A DNA stretch of 64,000 nucleotides from JAVBRU01 sp031547595 (GTDB lineage Bacteria > Bacillota > Clostridia > Christensenellales > Aristaeellaceae): positions 1-64,000 of the forward strand of contig JAVBRU010000085.1 in assembly GCA_031547595.1 (NCBI GenBank). Direction: 5' to 3'. Within the stretch, counting starts at the first letter, position 1; every line of letters begins with the position of its first letter. A model generated the notes under the pieces. That model was not told where the DNA came from. It ran no database searches and saw only the letters and a list, made by a program, of their open reading frames with translations. This document shows, piece by piece, positions 1 to 8,265 of this stretch. A program made the translations under genes and the position numbers.

Positions 1-1848
1 ATCAATCCCGCCGCAACAGAGCTGACGGGCTATTCCTACCAAGAGCTGATGGCAGAGGGCATTGCACCGTGGTTTGACAGCACTGTCATGCGGCTGCTGC
101 ACAAAAAGCTGCTGCCCCTCGCTTTTGAGCAAAAAAGCATCACCTTTGAACTGCCCCTGCGCCGCAAGGACGGCCAGCAGCGGCTGTTCTCCTTTGCCTG
201 CTTCACCATTGACGAGTTCAGCTCCGAAAGCCTTGGCATCGTGGCGTCCGATATCACCGAAAAACGCCGCAGCGAAGATGCCCTCCGCCAGGCCAAAGAA
301 GGCGCGGAGAGCGCCAACCGCGCCAAGAGCGAGTTTCTGGCGCGCATGAGCCACGAAATCCGCACGCCGCTCAACGCCATCCTGGGCATGGCGCACATCG
401 CCCAAGCTTCGCAGGACGCGCAGCGCAAGGATTATTGCCTGAACAAAATCGACGGTGCGTCCAAGCACCTGCTGGGTGTCATCAACGATATTCTGGATAT
501 GTCCAAGATCGAGGCCAGCAAGTTTGAGCTTGTACCCGTGGATTTCCATTTTGAACATATGCTGGTCAACGTGGTCAACATCATTGCCTTCCGCATGGAA
601 GAAAAAGAGCATACTTTGCTGGTCAATCTTGACCCTGCCATCCCCCAGTATTTGTGCGGAGACGAGCAGCGCCTGGCGCAGGTAGTCACAAACCTCCTGT
701 CCAACGCCGCCAAGTTTACCCCCGCGCACGGCACGATCACACTGGACGCGCAGTTTATAGCGCAATCGGGCACCGAGGTTACCCTGGCCATCAGCGTCAC
801 TGATACCGGCATTGGCGTGCCCAAGGAGCAGCAGGCGCACCTGTTCGAAATGTTCGAGCAGGGCGAGGGCGGCAAGGCGCGCCGGTTTGGCGGCACCGGG
901 CTGGGGCTTGCGATCTCCAAAAAAATCGTGGAGGCCATGGGTGGCGATATCTCTGTCACCTCTGATATCGGCAAGGGCGCGAGCTTCCGTTTCACTGTCA
1001 AAGTCGCGCAGGCTGCGGCAGATCATGCCCCGGCTGTCGTTCACCGCGTTAACCGCGACAACCTGCGCATTCTGGTGGTGGACGAGCTGTGCGACACACA
1101 GGATTATCTGAACCGTCTGTTTGCCACGCTGAATATTGAAAGCGATATGGCCGCCACTGGCGCGCAGGCTCTCGCATTTTTGAAAAGCGGGGCACAGTAT
1201 CCGTTGTTCTTTATCAGCTGGCAGCTGCCCGATATGGACGCGCTGGAACTGGTGCGCGCCATCAAACAGCAAGCGCCCGGCAGCGCCATTGTGGCCATGA
1301 TCTCCACCCGGAGGTGGGCGGAGGTACAGCAGGAAGCATTGGCCGCGGGCGTGACGTGCTCCATCGCCAAGCCATTTTTCCCATCCTCTGTGGTGGATTG
1401 CATCAACAGCTGCATGGATAAGCCCTCCGCCAGCGAATGCACCGAAGGGCGCAACGTGCCCGATTTCTCCGGGCGCACGCTGCTGGTGGTGGAGGATATG
1501 GAGATCAACCGCGAAATTGTGCAGGCGCTATTGGAAGACACCCATCTACTGATCGACTGCGCCGAGGATGGCGCAAAGGCTGTAGCGATGTTCCGTCAGC
1601 GCCCGGAAGTGTATGACATGCTGTTTATGGACATCCACATGCCCGTGATGGATGGCTATGATGCCACCCGCGCCATCCGCGCGCTGCCCTGCGAAGAGGC
1701 GAAGCGCGTGCCCATCCTGGCCATGACGGCCAACGCCTTTCAGGAGGATGTGGTCAAATGCCTGGAGTGCGGCATGAACGACCACATCGCCAAGCCCCTG
1801 GACTATGATGTGATGATACAAAAAATGCTGAAATACATGCCCCGGTGA
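1..1848 (+). CDS. Hybrid sensor histidine kinase with two receiver domains (5' truncated)
   Basis: The frame is open from the first base, so the start lies upstream; 615 residues are visible. In order they show the end of a PAS domain (about 1-85), a HisKA domain with phospho-acceptor His near 118 in SHEIRTPLN, an ATPase domain with N box NLLSNAAKF, G1 DTGIGVP and G2 GGTGLGLA, and two receivers (about 352-465 and 492-610). Receiver 1 reads ISWQLPDMD, with Ser where the phospho-acceptor Asp should be, so it looks unable to take phosphate. Receiver 2 keeps FMDIHMP and a conserved Lys (AKPLD). There is no output domain and no membrane segment in the visible part. By family it is a phosphorelay kinase that autophosphorylates on His and passes phosphate to receiver 2. 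The signal and downstream partner are unknown; no response-regulator gene is adjacent. Confidence 0.93.
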   Translation: MNPAATELTGYSYQELMAEGIAPWFDSTVMRLLHKKLLPLAFEQKSITFELPLRRKDGQQRLFSFACFTIDEFSSESLGIVASDITEKRRSEDALRQAKEGAESANRAKSEFLARMSHEIRTPLNAILGMAHIAQASQDAQRKDYCLNKIDGASKHLLGVINDILDMSKIEASKFELVPVDFHFEHMLVNVVNIIAFRMEEKEHTLLVNLDPAIPQYLCGDEQRLAQVVTNLLSNAAKFTPAHGTITLDAQFIAQSGTEVTLAISVTDTGIGVPKEQQAHLFEMFEQGEGGKARRFGGTGLGLAISKKIVEAMGGDISVTSDIGKGASFRFTVKVAQAAADHAPAVVHRVNRDNLRILVVDELCDTQDYLNRLFATLNIESDMAATGAQALAFLKSGAQYPLFFISWQLPDMDALELVRAIKQQAPGSAIVAMISTRRWAEVQQEALAAGVTCSIAKPFFPSSVVDCINSCMDKPSASECTEGRNVPDFSGRTLLVVEDMEINREIVQALLEDTHLLIDCAEDGAKAVAMFRQRPEVYDMLFMDIHMPVMDGYDATRAIRALPCEEAKRVPILAMTANAFQEDVVKCLECGMNDHIAKPLDYDVMIQKMLKYMPR

Positions 1849-1859
1849 TCCCTTCAATC

Positions 1860-1883
1860 ATCCCCCCTCGCAGGGGGATTTTT
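1860..1883 (+). terminator. Intrinsic terminator of the hybrid kinase gene
   Basis: A GC-rich hairpin (ATCCCCC pairing with GGGGGAT) is followed directly by five T, 11 bases after the kinase stop codon. Confidence 0.85.
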
Positions 1884-2002
1884 ATGTCATGCAATTCTTA
1901 CGCAGTTCTCACCCAATTCTCATCGAATACTCCCGGTATATGAACAGAACCAATGGTAAACTGGTGCCATCAAGTGGTGGATGAGAAGGAGCTTTAGTAG
2001 CC

Positions 2003-4039
2003 ATGAGAAGCGCAAGCAAGCAAATTGCTGTCTTGGAAAAGACACTCGACGCGCAGGAGCGTGCATTGTACAATTCCTTTCTGGTGGGCGTCATGGCAGG
2101 TGTACGGCTGCCACACAAAGAAAAAGCCGTCATGCGGCAGGATATACAGCGTTTGCTTTTCCATTATCAATCGCAGGGGCTGGATATGATCACTGCGGTG
2201 CAGCGCATAGGCGACCCCTTTGGCAGCTTTTATAGTGAAGCCTGCCCCGCGCAGTGGTACCCGCTGGACAGCGCCGCCAAGGTGTATCCCCTCTCCATGA
2301 CGCAAGATAACATGGCCGTTTTCCGCATCTCAGCGTGTCTCAAAAATCCTGTGGAGCCAGTTGTTTTGCAGGTGGCCCTGCTGAGCACCATCAAGCGCTT
2401 CCCCGTTTTTGCAACGACCGTTCGCAAGGGGCTGTTCTGGCACTACCTGGACGCCACCCGAAAACGGTTTGCCCTCCGCGAGGAAACCGCACTGCCCTGC
2501 AAACCCCTCTGGATCAGCGGCAAACGCTCGGTGGCCTTCCGCGTGCTCTATCATGGCAACCGCGTATCCCTGGAGGCGTTCCATATCCTGACGGATGGCA
2601 CGGGCGCATTGATGTTTTTGAAAGCGCTGCTAGGCGAATACCTTCGCTTGCGGGGCAAGGAACTGCAGGCAGATGATATTTTGCGCGCCAACCAGCTGCC
2701 GTGCGAAGCAGAGTTTCAGGATGATTTTTCGCTGGCAGACCCTGCCGACAAAGCAGAGGGCTTCGCGCAGCCGTTGGCGGCGCAAATTGGCGGCAAACGC
2801 AGCGCAAAGCAACCCGCGCAGGTGCTGCATGTGGTGATGCCCGCCGGAGATTTGCGTGCCGTGGCAAAAAAACACCACACAACGGTGACCGGCCTGATGG
2901 TGTCGGCGCTGTTTGTGGCCGCAGCGGCTTCGCTTGACCGCCCCGCACCAAGCAGCAGCCTGCAAATTCAGGTGCCTGCCAACATGCGCAGCCATTATCC
3001 CTCCAAAACACTGCGGAATTTTTCGATGTATGCGATGCTCCGGCTGCGCCTGGAGCAAATCGGCGACATAGAGCAGGTGATCCCGCTGGTCACAGAGCAG
3101 CTGCGCGAGGGCACCTCGAAAAAAAGCCTGGATCGCATGATGAGCATGACGAACCGGCTTGTACAAAATCCGCTGATCCGCTTTACGCCGCTGGGGCTTA
3201 AGCGTCTGGCTTTCCGCGTGGGCTATGGCATTGTAGGGGACAGGATGCAAACGACGGTGCTGTCTAACCTCGGCGTGGTGCATACCGATTTTGAGGGCGA
3301 GGTGGATCGCATGGACGTGGTGCTGGGCTGCGCAAAGGTCAATGGCACCACCTGCGGGCTGATCACATACAACGACCGCGCGGTATTGACCCTCACCAAA
3401 TCCACCGATGATGTGCGGTTTGAAGCAGCGCTGCTGGCCGTGCTTTCGCAAGCAGGCCTTGCAGCAGAAGTGGAATACGCGAAGGCTCCGGCCAGGCAAC
3501 ACAAAACCAGCGTTTCGCATGTGCGCAAGGCCGCCACTGCTTTTCTAGCTGCGGGTTGTGGCATCTCAGTGCTCGTAAACGCGCTGGTGGGCGGGCTGCC
3601 CTGGTCACTGTATGTGCTGCTGGCAAGCTACATGCTCTACGCCATCTTCCTCAGTCGGGAGTTGGTCGAGGCCAGCGTGCTTCAAATGCTGGCCTCGGTG
3701 GTCAATCTCGCCTGCCTGTTTCTTTCGTTGGTAAGTGCAGTGGCCGGGGGCAGCCGTGCCCTTACACAGATCGCGATGCCTATAACCTATGCCGGCATGC
3801 TGGTGGTGCAAGGGTTGATCTTCTTTGTCGGGTTCAAGCAGCAGCAAAAAAACCTCATGCCCTTTTTGAACGCCTTGGGTACAGCAGTTGGTGTTGTCAT
3901 ATTCAGCTTGTTGGGCGTGCCAGGCGTCGCATGGGCGCAAATCACGCTTGCCGCAGTTGCCCTTGTGTTGGTTGCATTGGCATGCTTCGGGTTTGGCGGG
4001 TTTATTTTGCCAGAGCTTCAAAAAAGAATCCGCGCGTAG
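2003..4039 (+). CDS. Membrane-anchored condensation-domain acyltransferase with N-terminal HAAS-like helix bundle
   Basis: A 678-residue protein; the ATG is preceded by GAGAAGGAGC at proper spacing. Residues 1-80 are helical and contain AVQRIGDP, which resembles the HAAS/DUF1700 signalling domain. Residues about 95-490 resemble the condensation / alcohol-acetyltransferase superfamily. The usual HHxxxDG motif appears as FHILTDG, with His194 as the likely catalytic base and Phe in place of the first His. The last 160 residues hold about six hydrophobic segments, like the DUF6320 tail seen on related Firmicute proteins, so the enzyme is expected at the membrane. Acyl transfer to an alcohol, sugar or lipid acceptor is the family-level inference; the substrate cannot be read. 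It is a single gene, not part of an operon. Confidence 0.72.
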   Translation: MRSASKQIAVLEKTLDAQERALYNSFLVGVMAGVRLPHKEKAVMRQDIQRLLFHYQSQGLDMITAVQRIGDPFGSFYSEACPAQWYPLDSAAKVYPLSMTQDNMAVFRISACLKNPVEPVVLQVALLSTIKRFPVFATTVRKGLFWHYLDATRKRFALREETALPCKPLWISGKRSVAFRVLYHGNRVSLEAFHILTDGTGALMFLKALLGEYLRLRGKELQADDILRANQLPCEAEFQDDFSLADPADKAEGFAQPLAAQIGGKRSAKQPAQVLHVVMPAGDLRAVAKKHHTTVTGLMVSALFVAAAASLDRPAPSSSLQIQVPANMRSHYPSKTLRNFSMYAMLRLRLEQIGDIEQVIPLVTEQLREGTSKKSLDRMMSMTNRLVQNPLIRFTPLGLKRLAFRVGYGIVGDRMQTTVLSNLGVVHTDFEGEVDRMDVVLGCAKVNGTTCGLITYNDRAVLTLTKSTDDVRFEAALLAVLSQAGLAAEVEYAKAPARQHKTSVSHVRKAATAFLAAGCGISVLVNALVGGLPWSLYVLLASYMLYAIFLSRELVEASVLQMLASVVNLACLFLSLVSAVAGGSRALTQIAMPITYAGMLVVQGLIFFVGFKQQQKNLMPFLNALGTAVGVVIFSLLGVPGVAWAQITLAAVALVLVALACFGFGGFILPELQKRIRA

Positions 4040-4248
4040 CGCGATATGCAAGCAACGTGATTGCAGGCTGTATTTCTTGCCATCCACATACCATGTGCGA
4101 TTGTCCAAACCCTGCAGGTAGCAATATTTTGCGGAACAAAAGAAGAAGCGGCCAGTTCTATCAAGGTGTGATCCAGGATCAATTGCATTTTGCAGGTGCC
4201 GATGATGAAACCGCCGGAACGCAATTGTTGCATTCCGGTGGCCTAACA
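4040..4248. other. Convergent intergenic region with protein-like remnant on the minus strand
   Basis: This 209-bp stretch lies between two convergent genes and has no convincing intact gene. On the minus strand two overlapping frames look protein-like: 71 codons at 4018-4233, and another frame reading GLDNRTWYVDGKKYSL. Neither has a ribosome binding site. It may be the decayed remnant of a small gene split by a frameshift, but this is a weak call. Confidence 0.25.
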
Positions 4249-4674
4249 TTACAAAACCACAATGTGCTCGTCCACGCAGATCAGGCTATAACGCTCGGCC
4301 TTTCTGCCGCAATCCCGGCAAACATCCCGGTACGTATGGAAGAATTCATCCTCCGCATGGCCCAGATCATACGTTACCCAGTTGTGCAGCGTATATTCGC
4401 CGGAAAGGATCACCGTCACCTGATGGGGGCATTGCATGCAATAGGCATCAACCAGCACTTGATTCCAGTGCCGCGCTTCGGACACATATTCGCACGCTTC
4501 CCTCGCAAGGCCTGCCGCCTCGTATTGCTCATGCACGCATCCGCTCACCTCCTCCAATGCCACATCGCAAAGCTGTTGATGCTGCCGCACACGCTCTGTT
4601 ACATTCGCTGATGCAGAAACACTCAAGGACATCATGAGCGCCAGTATGCTTAAAAAGAGTATCGTTCGTTTCAT
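4249..4674 (-). CDS. Small secreted cysteine-rich protein of unknown function
   Basis: A 141-residue protein starting at the ATG that follows GAAGAAGG; an in-frame ATG seven codons upstream lacks this spacing. The N-terminus (MKRTILFLSILALMMS..., cleavage after SVSASA) is a Sec signal peptide. The mature part is acidic and has seven cysteines, two pairs of which form CMQC and CRDC spaced like a zinc-ribbon knuckle, so metal binding or disulfides outside the membrane are possible. I do not recognise the family. It is transcribed alone from a consensus promoter about 110 bases upstream. Confidence 0.7.
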   Translation of the reverse strand: MKRTILFLSILALMMSLSVSASANVTERVRQHQQLCDVALEEVSGCVHEQYEAAGLAREACEYVSEARHWNQVLVDAYCMQCPHQVTVILSGEYTLHNWVTYDLGHAEDEFFHTYRDVCRDCGRKAERYSLICVDEHIVVL

Positions 4675-4694
4675 AGTTCCTTCTTCCCCTTTCA

Positions 4695-4739
4695 TTACCT
4701 TCGGCTATACATAATTGCTACGCGCAGAGTGGAGTCCAT
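4695..4739 (-). other. Possible 14-codon leader ORF
   Basis: In the leader of the small secreted protein gene, an ATG two bases after GGGAGG opens a 14-codon frame that ends just before the next ribosome binding site. The spacing to the ATG is tighter than ideal. It could be a chance frame. Confidence 0.25.
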
Positions 4740-4779
4740 TTCCTCCCTTCGAGTGTACTGTATGAATTAATACACTTAG

Positions 4780-4808
4780 ATTATAAGATACATCCCATTG
4801 TTTGTCAA
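4780..4808 (-). promoter_or_regulatory. Consensus sigma-A promoter for the small secreted protein
   Basis: Exact TTGACA (4803-4808 on the minus strand), 17 bases, exact TATAAT (4780-4785). Confidence 0.85.
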
Positions 4809-4823
4809 GCACAAAATTTACAC

Positions 4824-4860
4824 AAAATAATCCCCCTCCGGCGTATTGCCAAAGGGGGGT
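4824..4860 (-). terminator. Terminator of the zinc transporter operon
   Basis: On the minus strand ACCCCCC pairs with GGGGGA across a partly paired loop, followed by TTATTTT, 14 bases after the lipoprotein stop codon. Confidence 0.7.
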
Positions 4861-4873
4861 TCGGGGAGCTATC

Positions 4874-5332
4874 TCATTGATTCACATACTCCAACCCGCG
4901 CGTATCTAACACATTCAGTGCAGACAACCGAAGGCGCATGTACACCTGATTATCCTCGATATACGTTTCCAGCACGCCTGTGGCCTCCACCCAGTCGTTG
5001 ACGGACGGATATTTTCCATCCCAGGCGACCTCAAAGCCTGCGTTTGCGTCATAGCCGCAGCAGCCGGGGCCATAGCGGAACACCATATAATACGGCGTGC
5101 CGTCGGCGTTCATTTCCGCGCCGAACATCCCCTGCAGCCGCAGGGTTTTGCCGATGTATTCCTTGGGATTCACATACACATCATTGGTCTGGGCGATGAA
5201 CATCTTTTCCTTGATATCGATCACCTGCACCTCGGTATCGGCATGGACGGCAGTTTGATCTGCCGTATCCCCGCAGCCTGCCAGCAGCAGCGCCGCCAAT
5301 AGCAGCAGCGCGATCAATCTTTGCTTCTTCAT
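4874..5332 (-). CDS. Lipoprotein, last gene of the zinc-type transporter operon
   Basis: A 152-residue protein whose ATG overlaps the permease stop codon (ATGA), so it is translationally coupled. The N-terminus ends in the lipobox LLAG-Cys19, giving a membrane-anchored lipoprotein. The rest is a beta-rich domain with KEYIGKTLRLQG, a GPGCCGYDA segment and a WVEATGVLE strand. That pattern resembles the OB-fold of TIGR03943/DUF1980 proteins, a family known to travel with metal-uptake genes. The paired cysteines and the operon suggest zinc handling outside the membrane, but this is inference. Longer in-frame upstream codons lie inside the permease gene and were not used. Confidence 0.75.
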   Translation of the reverse strand: MKKQRLIALLLLAALLLAGCGDTADQTAVHADTEVQVIDIKEKMFIAQTNDVYVNPKEYIGKTLRLQGMFGAEMNADGTPYYMVFRYGPGCCGYDANAGFEVAWDGKYPSVNDWVEATGVLETYIEDNQVYMRLRLSALNVLDTRGLEYVNQ

Positions 5333-6159
5333 GCGGTACGCACCCGTCCTTTCAAAAAGTGAACCAGCCAGAACAGCCCAAAGGCCAGAATATTGACGAT
5401 GACAACGCTGGCTCCCGTGGGCGTTGCATACAGGTAGGACGCCACCACGCCCACAAAGAAGCATACCACGGACACGATGGCCGCGCAGAGGGTGACAGTC
5501 TTAAACTTTTTGCACACTCGCATGGAGGTCAGCGCCGGGAAGATCACGAGGCTCGAGATCAACAGCGCGCCCATCATCCGCATGCCCAGCACAATCGTGA
5601 TGGCAGTGAGGAACGCAATCAGCATATTGTACACCTGCGTTTTGGTGCCGGTGGCCTGGGCAAAGGTTTCGTCAAAGGTGACGGCAAAAATCTTGTTGTA
5701 AAACAGGACAAACAGCAAAAGCACCACGGTGGACAGCATAATGCTGAGCGTCACATCGTCCTTGCTCATGGCCAGAATGCTGCCAAACATATAGTTGCAC
5801 ACATCGGTGTTCATGCCGGTGGTCACAGACACCACCACCACGCCAATGGCAAGAGAGCTGGTGGAGATCAGTGCAATCGCGGCATCGCCCTTGATCTTGC
5901 CGTTCTCGCTGATGCGAAGAAGCAGAAACGCCGTAAGCACCACCACCGGGATAGACACAAGCAGCGGCGCGGCGTTCAGGGCAGTTGCAATGGCCAGCGA
6001 GCCAAAACCCACATGGGACAGCCCGTCGCCAATCATGGAATAGCGCTTGAGCACCAAGCTGACGCCCAGCAGCGCCGCGCACAGCGACACCAGCAGCCCC
6101 ACCACCACCGCGCGCACCAGGAAAGTATACGAAAACATTTCACTCAGCAGCTCAAACAT
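5329..6159 (-). CDS. znuB: Metal ABC transporter permease (ZnuB family)
   Basis: A 276-residue polytopic membrane protein with about eight hydrophobic helices. It belongs to the family-3 metal permeases (ZnuB/MntB/TroC type), recognised by the N-terminal GLLVSLCAALLGVSLVLKRY stretch and GDGLSHVGFGS. It forms the channel for divalent cations moved from the binding protein to the cytosol. The ATG at 6159 lies 8 bases after GGGAGG; a GTG three codons earlier is too close to it. The gene overlaps the ATPase gene upstream by 8 bases and the lipoprotein gene downstream by 4, so the set is one operon. Confidence 0.92.
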   Translation of the reverse strand: MFELLSEMFSYTFLVRAVVVGLLVSLCAALLGVSLVLKRYSMIGDGLSHVGFGSLAIATALNAAPLLVSIPVVVLTAFLLLRISENGKIKGDAAIALISTSSLAIGVVVVSVTTGMNTDVCNYMFGSILAMSKDDVTLSIMLSTVVLLLFVLFYNKIFAVTFDETFAQATGTKTQVYNMLIAFLTAITIVLGMRMMGALLISSLVIFPALTSMRVCKKFKTVTLCAAIVSVVCFFVGVVASYLYATPTGASVVIVNILAFGLFWLVHFLKGRVRTA

Positions 6160-6862
6160 GCGCCACACCTCCCATAAAGGCTTTGCCTACGTCGCTTTGC
6201 GCGTAGTCCGCCGTCCGGCCAAAGAACACCTGCTGGTGCTTGAGGTGCAAAATATGCGATGCGTACTGCACAGCGCTTTGGATGTCGTGGGATACCATCA
6301 GCACCGTGATACACTGTTGTTTGTTGATATCTGCAATGGCGCGGTATAATTCGGCGGTGACGACGGGGTCCAGCCCCGCCACAGGCTCGTCCAGCAGCAG
6401 CATTTTGCGCGTGGCGCACAGCGCCCTTGCCAGCAATACGCGCTGCTGCTGGCCGCCGGACAGCTCGCGATAGCAGCGGTCGGCCAGGTTATCCATCTGC
6501 ACGGTGCGCAGGTTCTCCCGTGCCGCTTCATGATCCTGTTTGGTATAAAAGGGGCGAAGGCCACGCAGCGACAGCCGCCCGGAGAGCACGACCTCGTACA
6601 CACTGGCCGGGAAATCCTTCTGCGCGGCGGTCTGCTGGGGCAAATAACCGATTTCGTTGGCCTTCAGCCCATCGCCCAAGGTGATTTTGCCCTGCTGCGG
6701 CGTTTTCAGCCGCAGCAGGCCTTTGATCAGGGTGCTCTTGCCTGCGCCGTTCTCGCCCACGATGCACAGGTAGTCGCCGCTTTGGATGGAGAAGTTCAGT
6801 CCGCTGACGGCGGGCCGTCCATCGTAGCCAAAGGTTACGTTTTCACAGGTGAGCAGTGCCAT
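6152..6862 (-). CDS. znuC: Metal ABC transporter ATP-binding protein (ZnuC family)
   Basis: A 236-residue ABC ATPase with Walker A GENGAGKST, Q-loop YLPQQTA, signature LSGGQQQR, Walker B LLLDEP and switch His in VSHD. It powers metal import from the cytoplasmic face of the permease encoded next. The start is one base after the stop of the binding-protein gene. Length and motifs are normal for ZnuC-type ATPases, and the neighbouring His-rich binding protein argues for zinc rather than manganese or iron. Confidence 0.93.
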   Translation of the reverse strand: MALLTCENVTFGYDGRPAVSGLNFSIQSGDYLCIVGENGAGKSTLIKGLLRLKTPQQGKITLGDGLKANEIGYLPQQTAAQKDFPASVYEVVLSGRLSLRGLRPFYTKQDHEAARENLRTVQMDNLADRCYRELSGGQQQRVLLARALCATRKMLLLDEPVAGLDPVVTAELYRAIADINKQQCITVLMVSHDIQSAVQYASHILHLKHQQVFFGRTADYAQSDVGKAFMGGVAHV

Positions 6863-6863
6863 A

Positions 6864-7811
6864 TTATTGCAACGCCTCCCGAAGCGCTTCTACGTTCTGG
6901 GCCATAAAATCCAGGTACGTCTTGCCGCTTTCAAAATCCGCCTTGGAGATATTGTGGCACGCGTGCAGCAGCAGCTTCTTCGCGCCGGTTTCCTCGCAGA
7001 TGGTATTCGCCATCTTTTCGTTGGATAGTTCAATATGGAATACCACGGGGATTTTGTCCGCGCGCACCTGCTTGATGAGGAACGCCACCGTCTGCGCGCT
7101 GGGCTCGGTATCCGTAGAGCAGCCGGGGAAGGCCGCATAATAGCTGAGGCCATAGGCATCGGCCAGGTAGCGGAAGGGGAAGCGATCGCCAAACACCAGC
7201 GTTGTGCGCACGGCATGGTCCACCACATCCTGGATGGAGGCATCCAGCTCCTGCAGCTTCGCAATATAATCTGCGGTGTTTTGCTGATACAGCGCGGCAT
7301 GGACGGGGTCAACTTTGCAAAGGGCATCGCTGATGCGCTGCACGATCAGCTGCGCATTGCGCGGAGAGGTCCACACATGCTCGTCCAGCTCCGCTTCCTC
7401 GTGATCATGGTCGTGATCCTCGTTTTCGTCATGCTCGTGCTGCATGCCTTCAACCAACTCTTCCTCCACGGTTTCCACGCAGTCCATGAGGGTGATGATG
7501 GTCTTGTTGTTGCAATCCATGGCGTTTAGTACACTTTGCACCCAAGCGTCAGACTCGCCGCCCACATAGATAAATACATCGCAATTCTGGATGCGGATGA
7601 TGTCCTGGGGCGTGGGCTCGTAGGAGTGGCATTCGCACGCGGGCGGCAGCAGCATCGTCAAATCCACTGCGCCCTGCGCGATCTGGCGCGTAAAATCATA
7701 GGGTGCAAACACGGTGGAGACCACGCTGATCTTTTTATCTTCGGCATGGGCATACCCCAATGGCAGGGCCAAAACAAACACCAAAACAAGCAAATATGCT
7801 ATTTTTTTCAT
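6864..7811 (-). CDS. znuA: Zinc-type ABC transporter substrate-binding protein with His-rich loop
   Basis: A 315-residue cluster A-I binding protein. The signal peptide (MKKIAYLLVLVFVLALPLG, cleavage near YAHA) has no lipobox, so the protein is secreted or held by another anchor. The metal-site His residues are expected in the ECHSYEPTP region and in DEHVWTSPRN, with FGDRFPFRYLADAYG as the third family motif. A loop rich in His, Asp and Glu (around residues 124-140) is typical of zinc-specific members. Its ribosome binding site lies in the 3' arm of a terminator-like hairpin. Confidence 0.93.
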   Translation of the reverse strand: MKKIAYLLVLVFVLALPLGYAHAEDKKISVVSTVFAPYDFTRQIAQGAVDLTMLLPPACECHSYEPTPQDIIRIQNCDVFIYVGGESDAWVQSVLNAMDCNNKTIITLMDCVETVEEELVEGMQHEHDENEDHDHDHEEAELDEHVWTSPRNAQLIVQRISDALCKVDPVHAALYQQNTADYIAKLQELDASIQDVVDHAVRTTLVFGDRFPFRYLADAYGLSYYAAFPGCSTDTEPSAQTVAFLIKQVRADKIPVVFHIELSNEKMANTICEETGAKKLLLHACHNISKADFESGKTYLDFMAQNVEALREALQ

Positions 7812-7814
7812 CGC

Positions 7815-7864
7815 AAAAAAGCCTCCATACTATTCTTTAGGTACACAAAATAGGCTATGGAGGC
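7815..7864 (-). promoter_or_regulatory. Terminator-like hairpin that buries the znuA ribosome binding site
   Basis: On the minus strand GCCTCCATA (7856-7864) pairs perfectly with TATGGAGGC (7821-7829) across a 26-base loop and is followed at once by six T. The GGAGG of the 3' arm is the only ribosome binding site for znuA, 10 bases before its ATG. The hairpin could therefore stop transcription, block translation, or both. No ligand domain is evident. Confidence 0.6.
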
Positions 7865-7868
7865 GTAT

Positions 7869-8165
7869 TTAATTATTCAGCCGGATTTTTAGCGAAACAG
7901 GCGTTTCAAACGCAAAGGAAGCACCCTCGTGCCGCAACGCGCGCAGCAGCGCCTTGAGCGGTGCCAGCGCAAACAGCGCCAGCAGCAGGCAAAGCGCCTG
8001 TGCCAGTTCTTTCAGCTGCTGCACCTGCAGGCAAATCACGCAGTGCTCTCCGGCGCAGTGATGATCGGCATGCATCAGCCCCAGCGCACCGGACAACACC
8101 AACGCAAAGCTCACCACCACAATCAGTGCGGTGATGCGAAGCGCCGTGCGTTGCTTGGCCTGCAT
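7869..8165 (-). CDS. Small Cys/His membrane protein, first gene of the zinc operon
   Basis: A 98-residue protein starting at the ATG after AAAGGAG; 22 upstream in-frame codons have no such signal. It has one hydrophobic segment (about 11-30), then HADHHCAGEHCVIC, a dense cluster of His and Cys that could bind metal, and a second hydrophobic segment (about 57-74). Such short HxCxxxxCxxC membrane proteins are found near Firmicute metal-transport genes, but I know of no assigned function. It shares the promoter upstream with znuA and lies 57 bases from it across the hairpin. Confidence 0.7.
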   Translation of the reverse strand: MQAKQRTALRITALIVVVSFALVLSGALGLMHADHHCAGEHCVICLQVQQLKELAQALCLLLALFALAPLKALLRALRHEGASFAFETPVSLKIRLNN

Positions 8166-8202
8166 GCTGATAGCTCCTTTACTGAGAATACGATACATGG
8201 GT

Positions 8203-8231
8203 AGATTAACACCCTTTACGGAAATTGTCAA
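8203..8231 (-). promoter_or_regulatory. Promoter of the zinc operon
   Basis: TTGACA (8226-8231), 17 bases, TAATCT (8203-8208) on the minus strand, upstream of the 98-residue protein gene. No clear Zur palindrome overlaps it. Confidence 0.65.
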
Positions 8232-8265
8232 CGCGCAAAAATGGCCAAATTGTAAATAATGTTGC

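Noticed and set aside
4845..4875. GGGGGGTTCGGGG near the zinc operon end, considered as a sixth copy of the hairpin repeat
   Set aside because: Hairpin 1 is absent and the sequence is fully explained by the operon terminator.
5359..6177. 272-codon His-rich frame on the plus strand
   Set aside because: Antisense of the zinc permease; the His richness comes from the complement of Val/Met codons.
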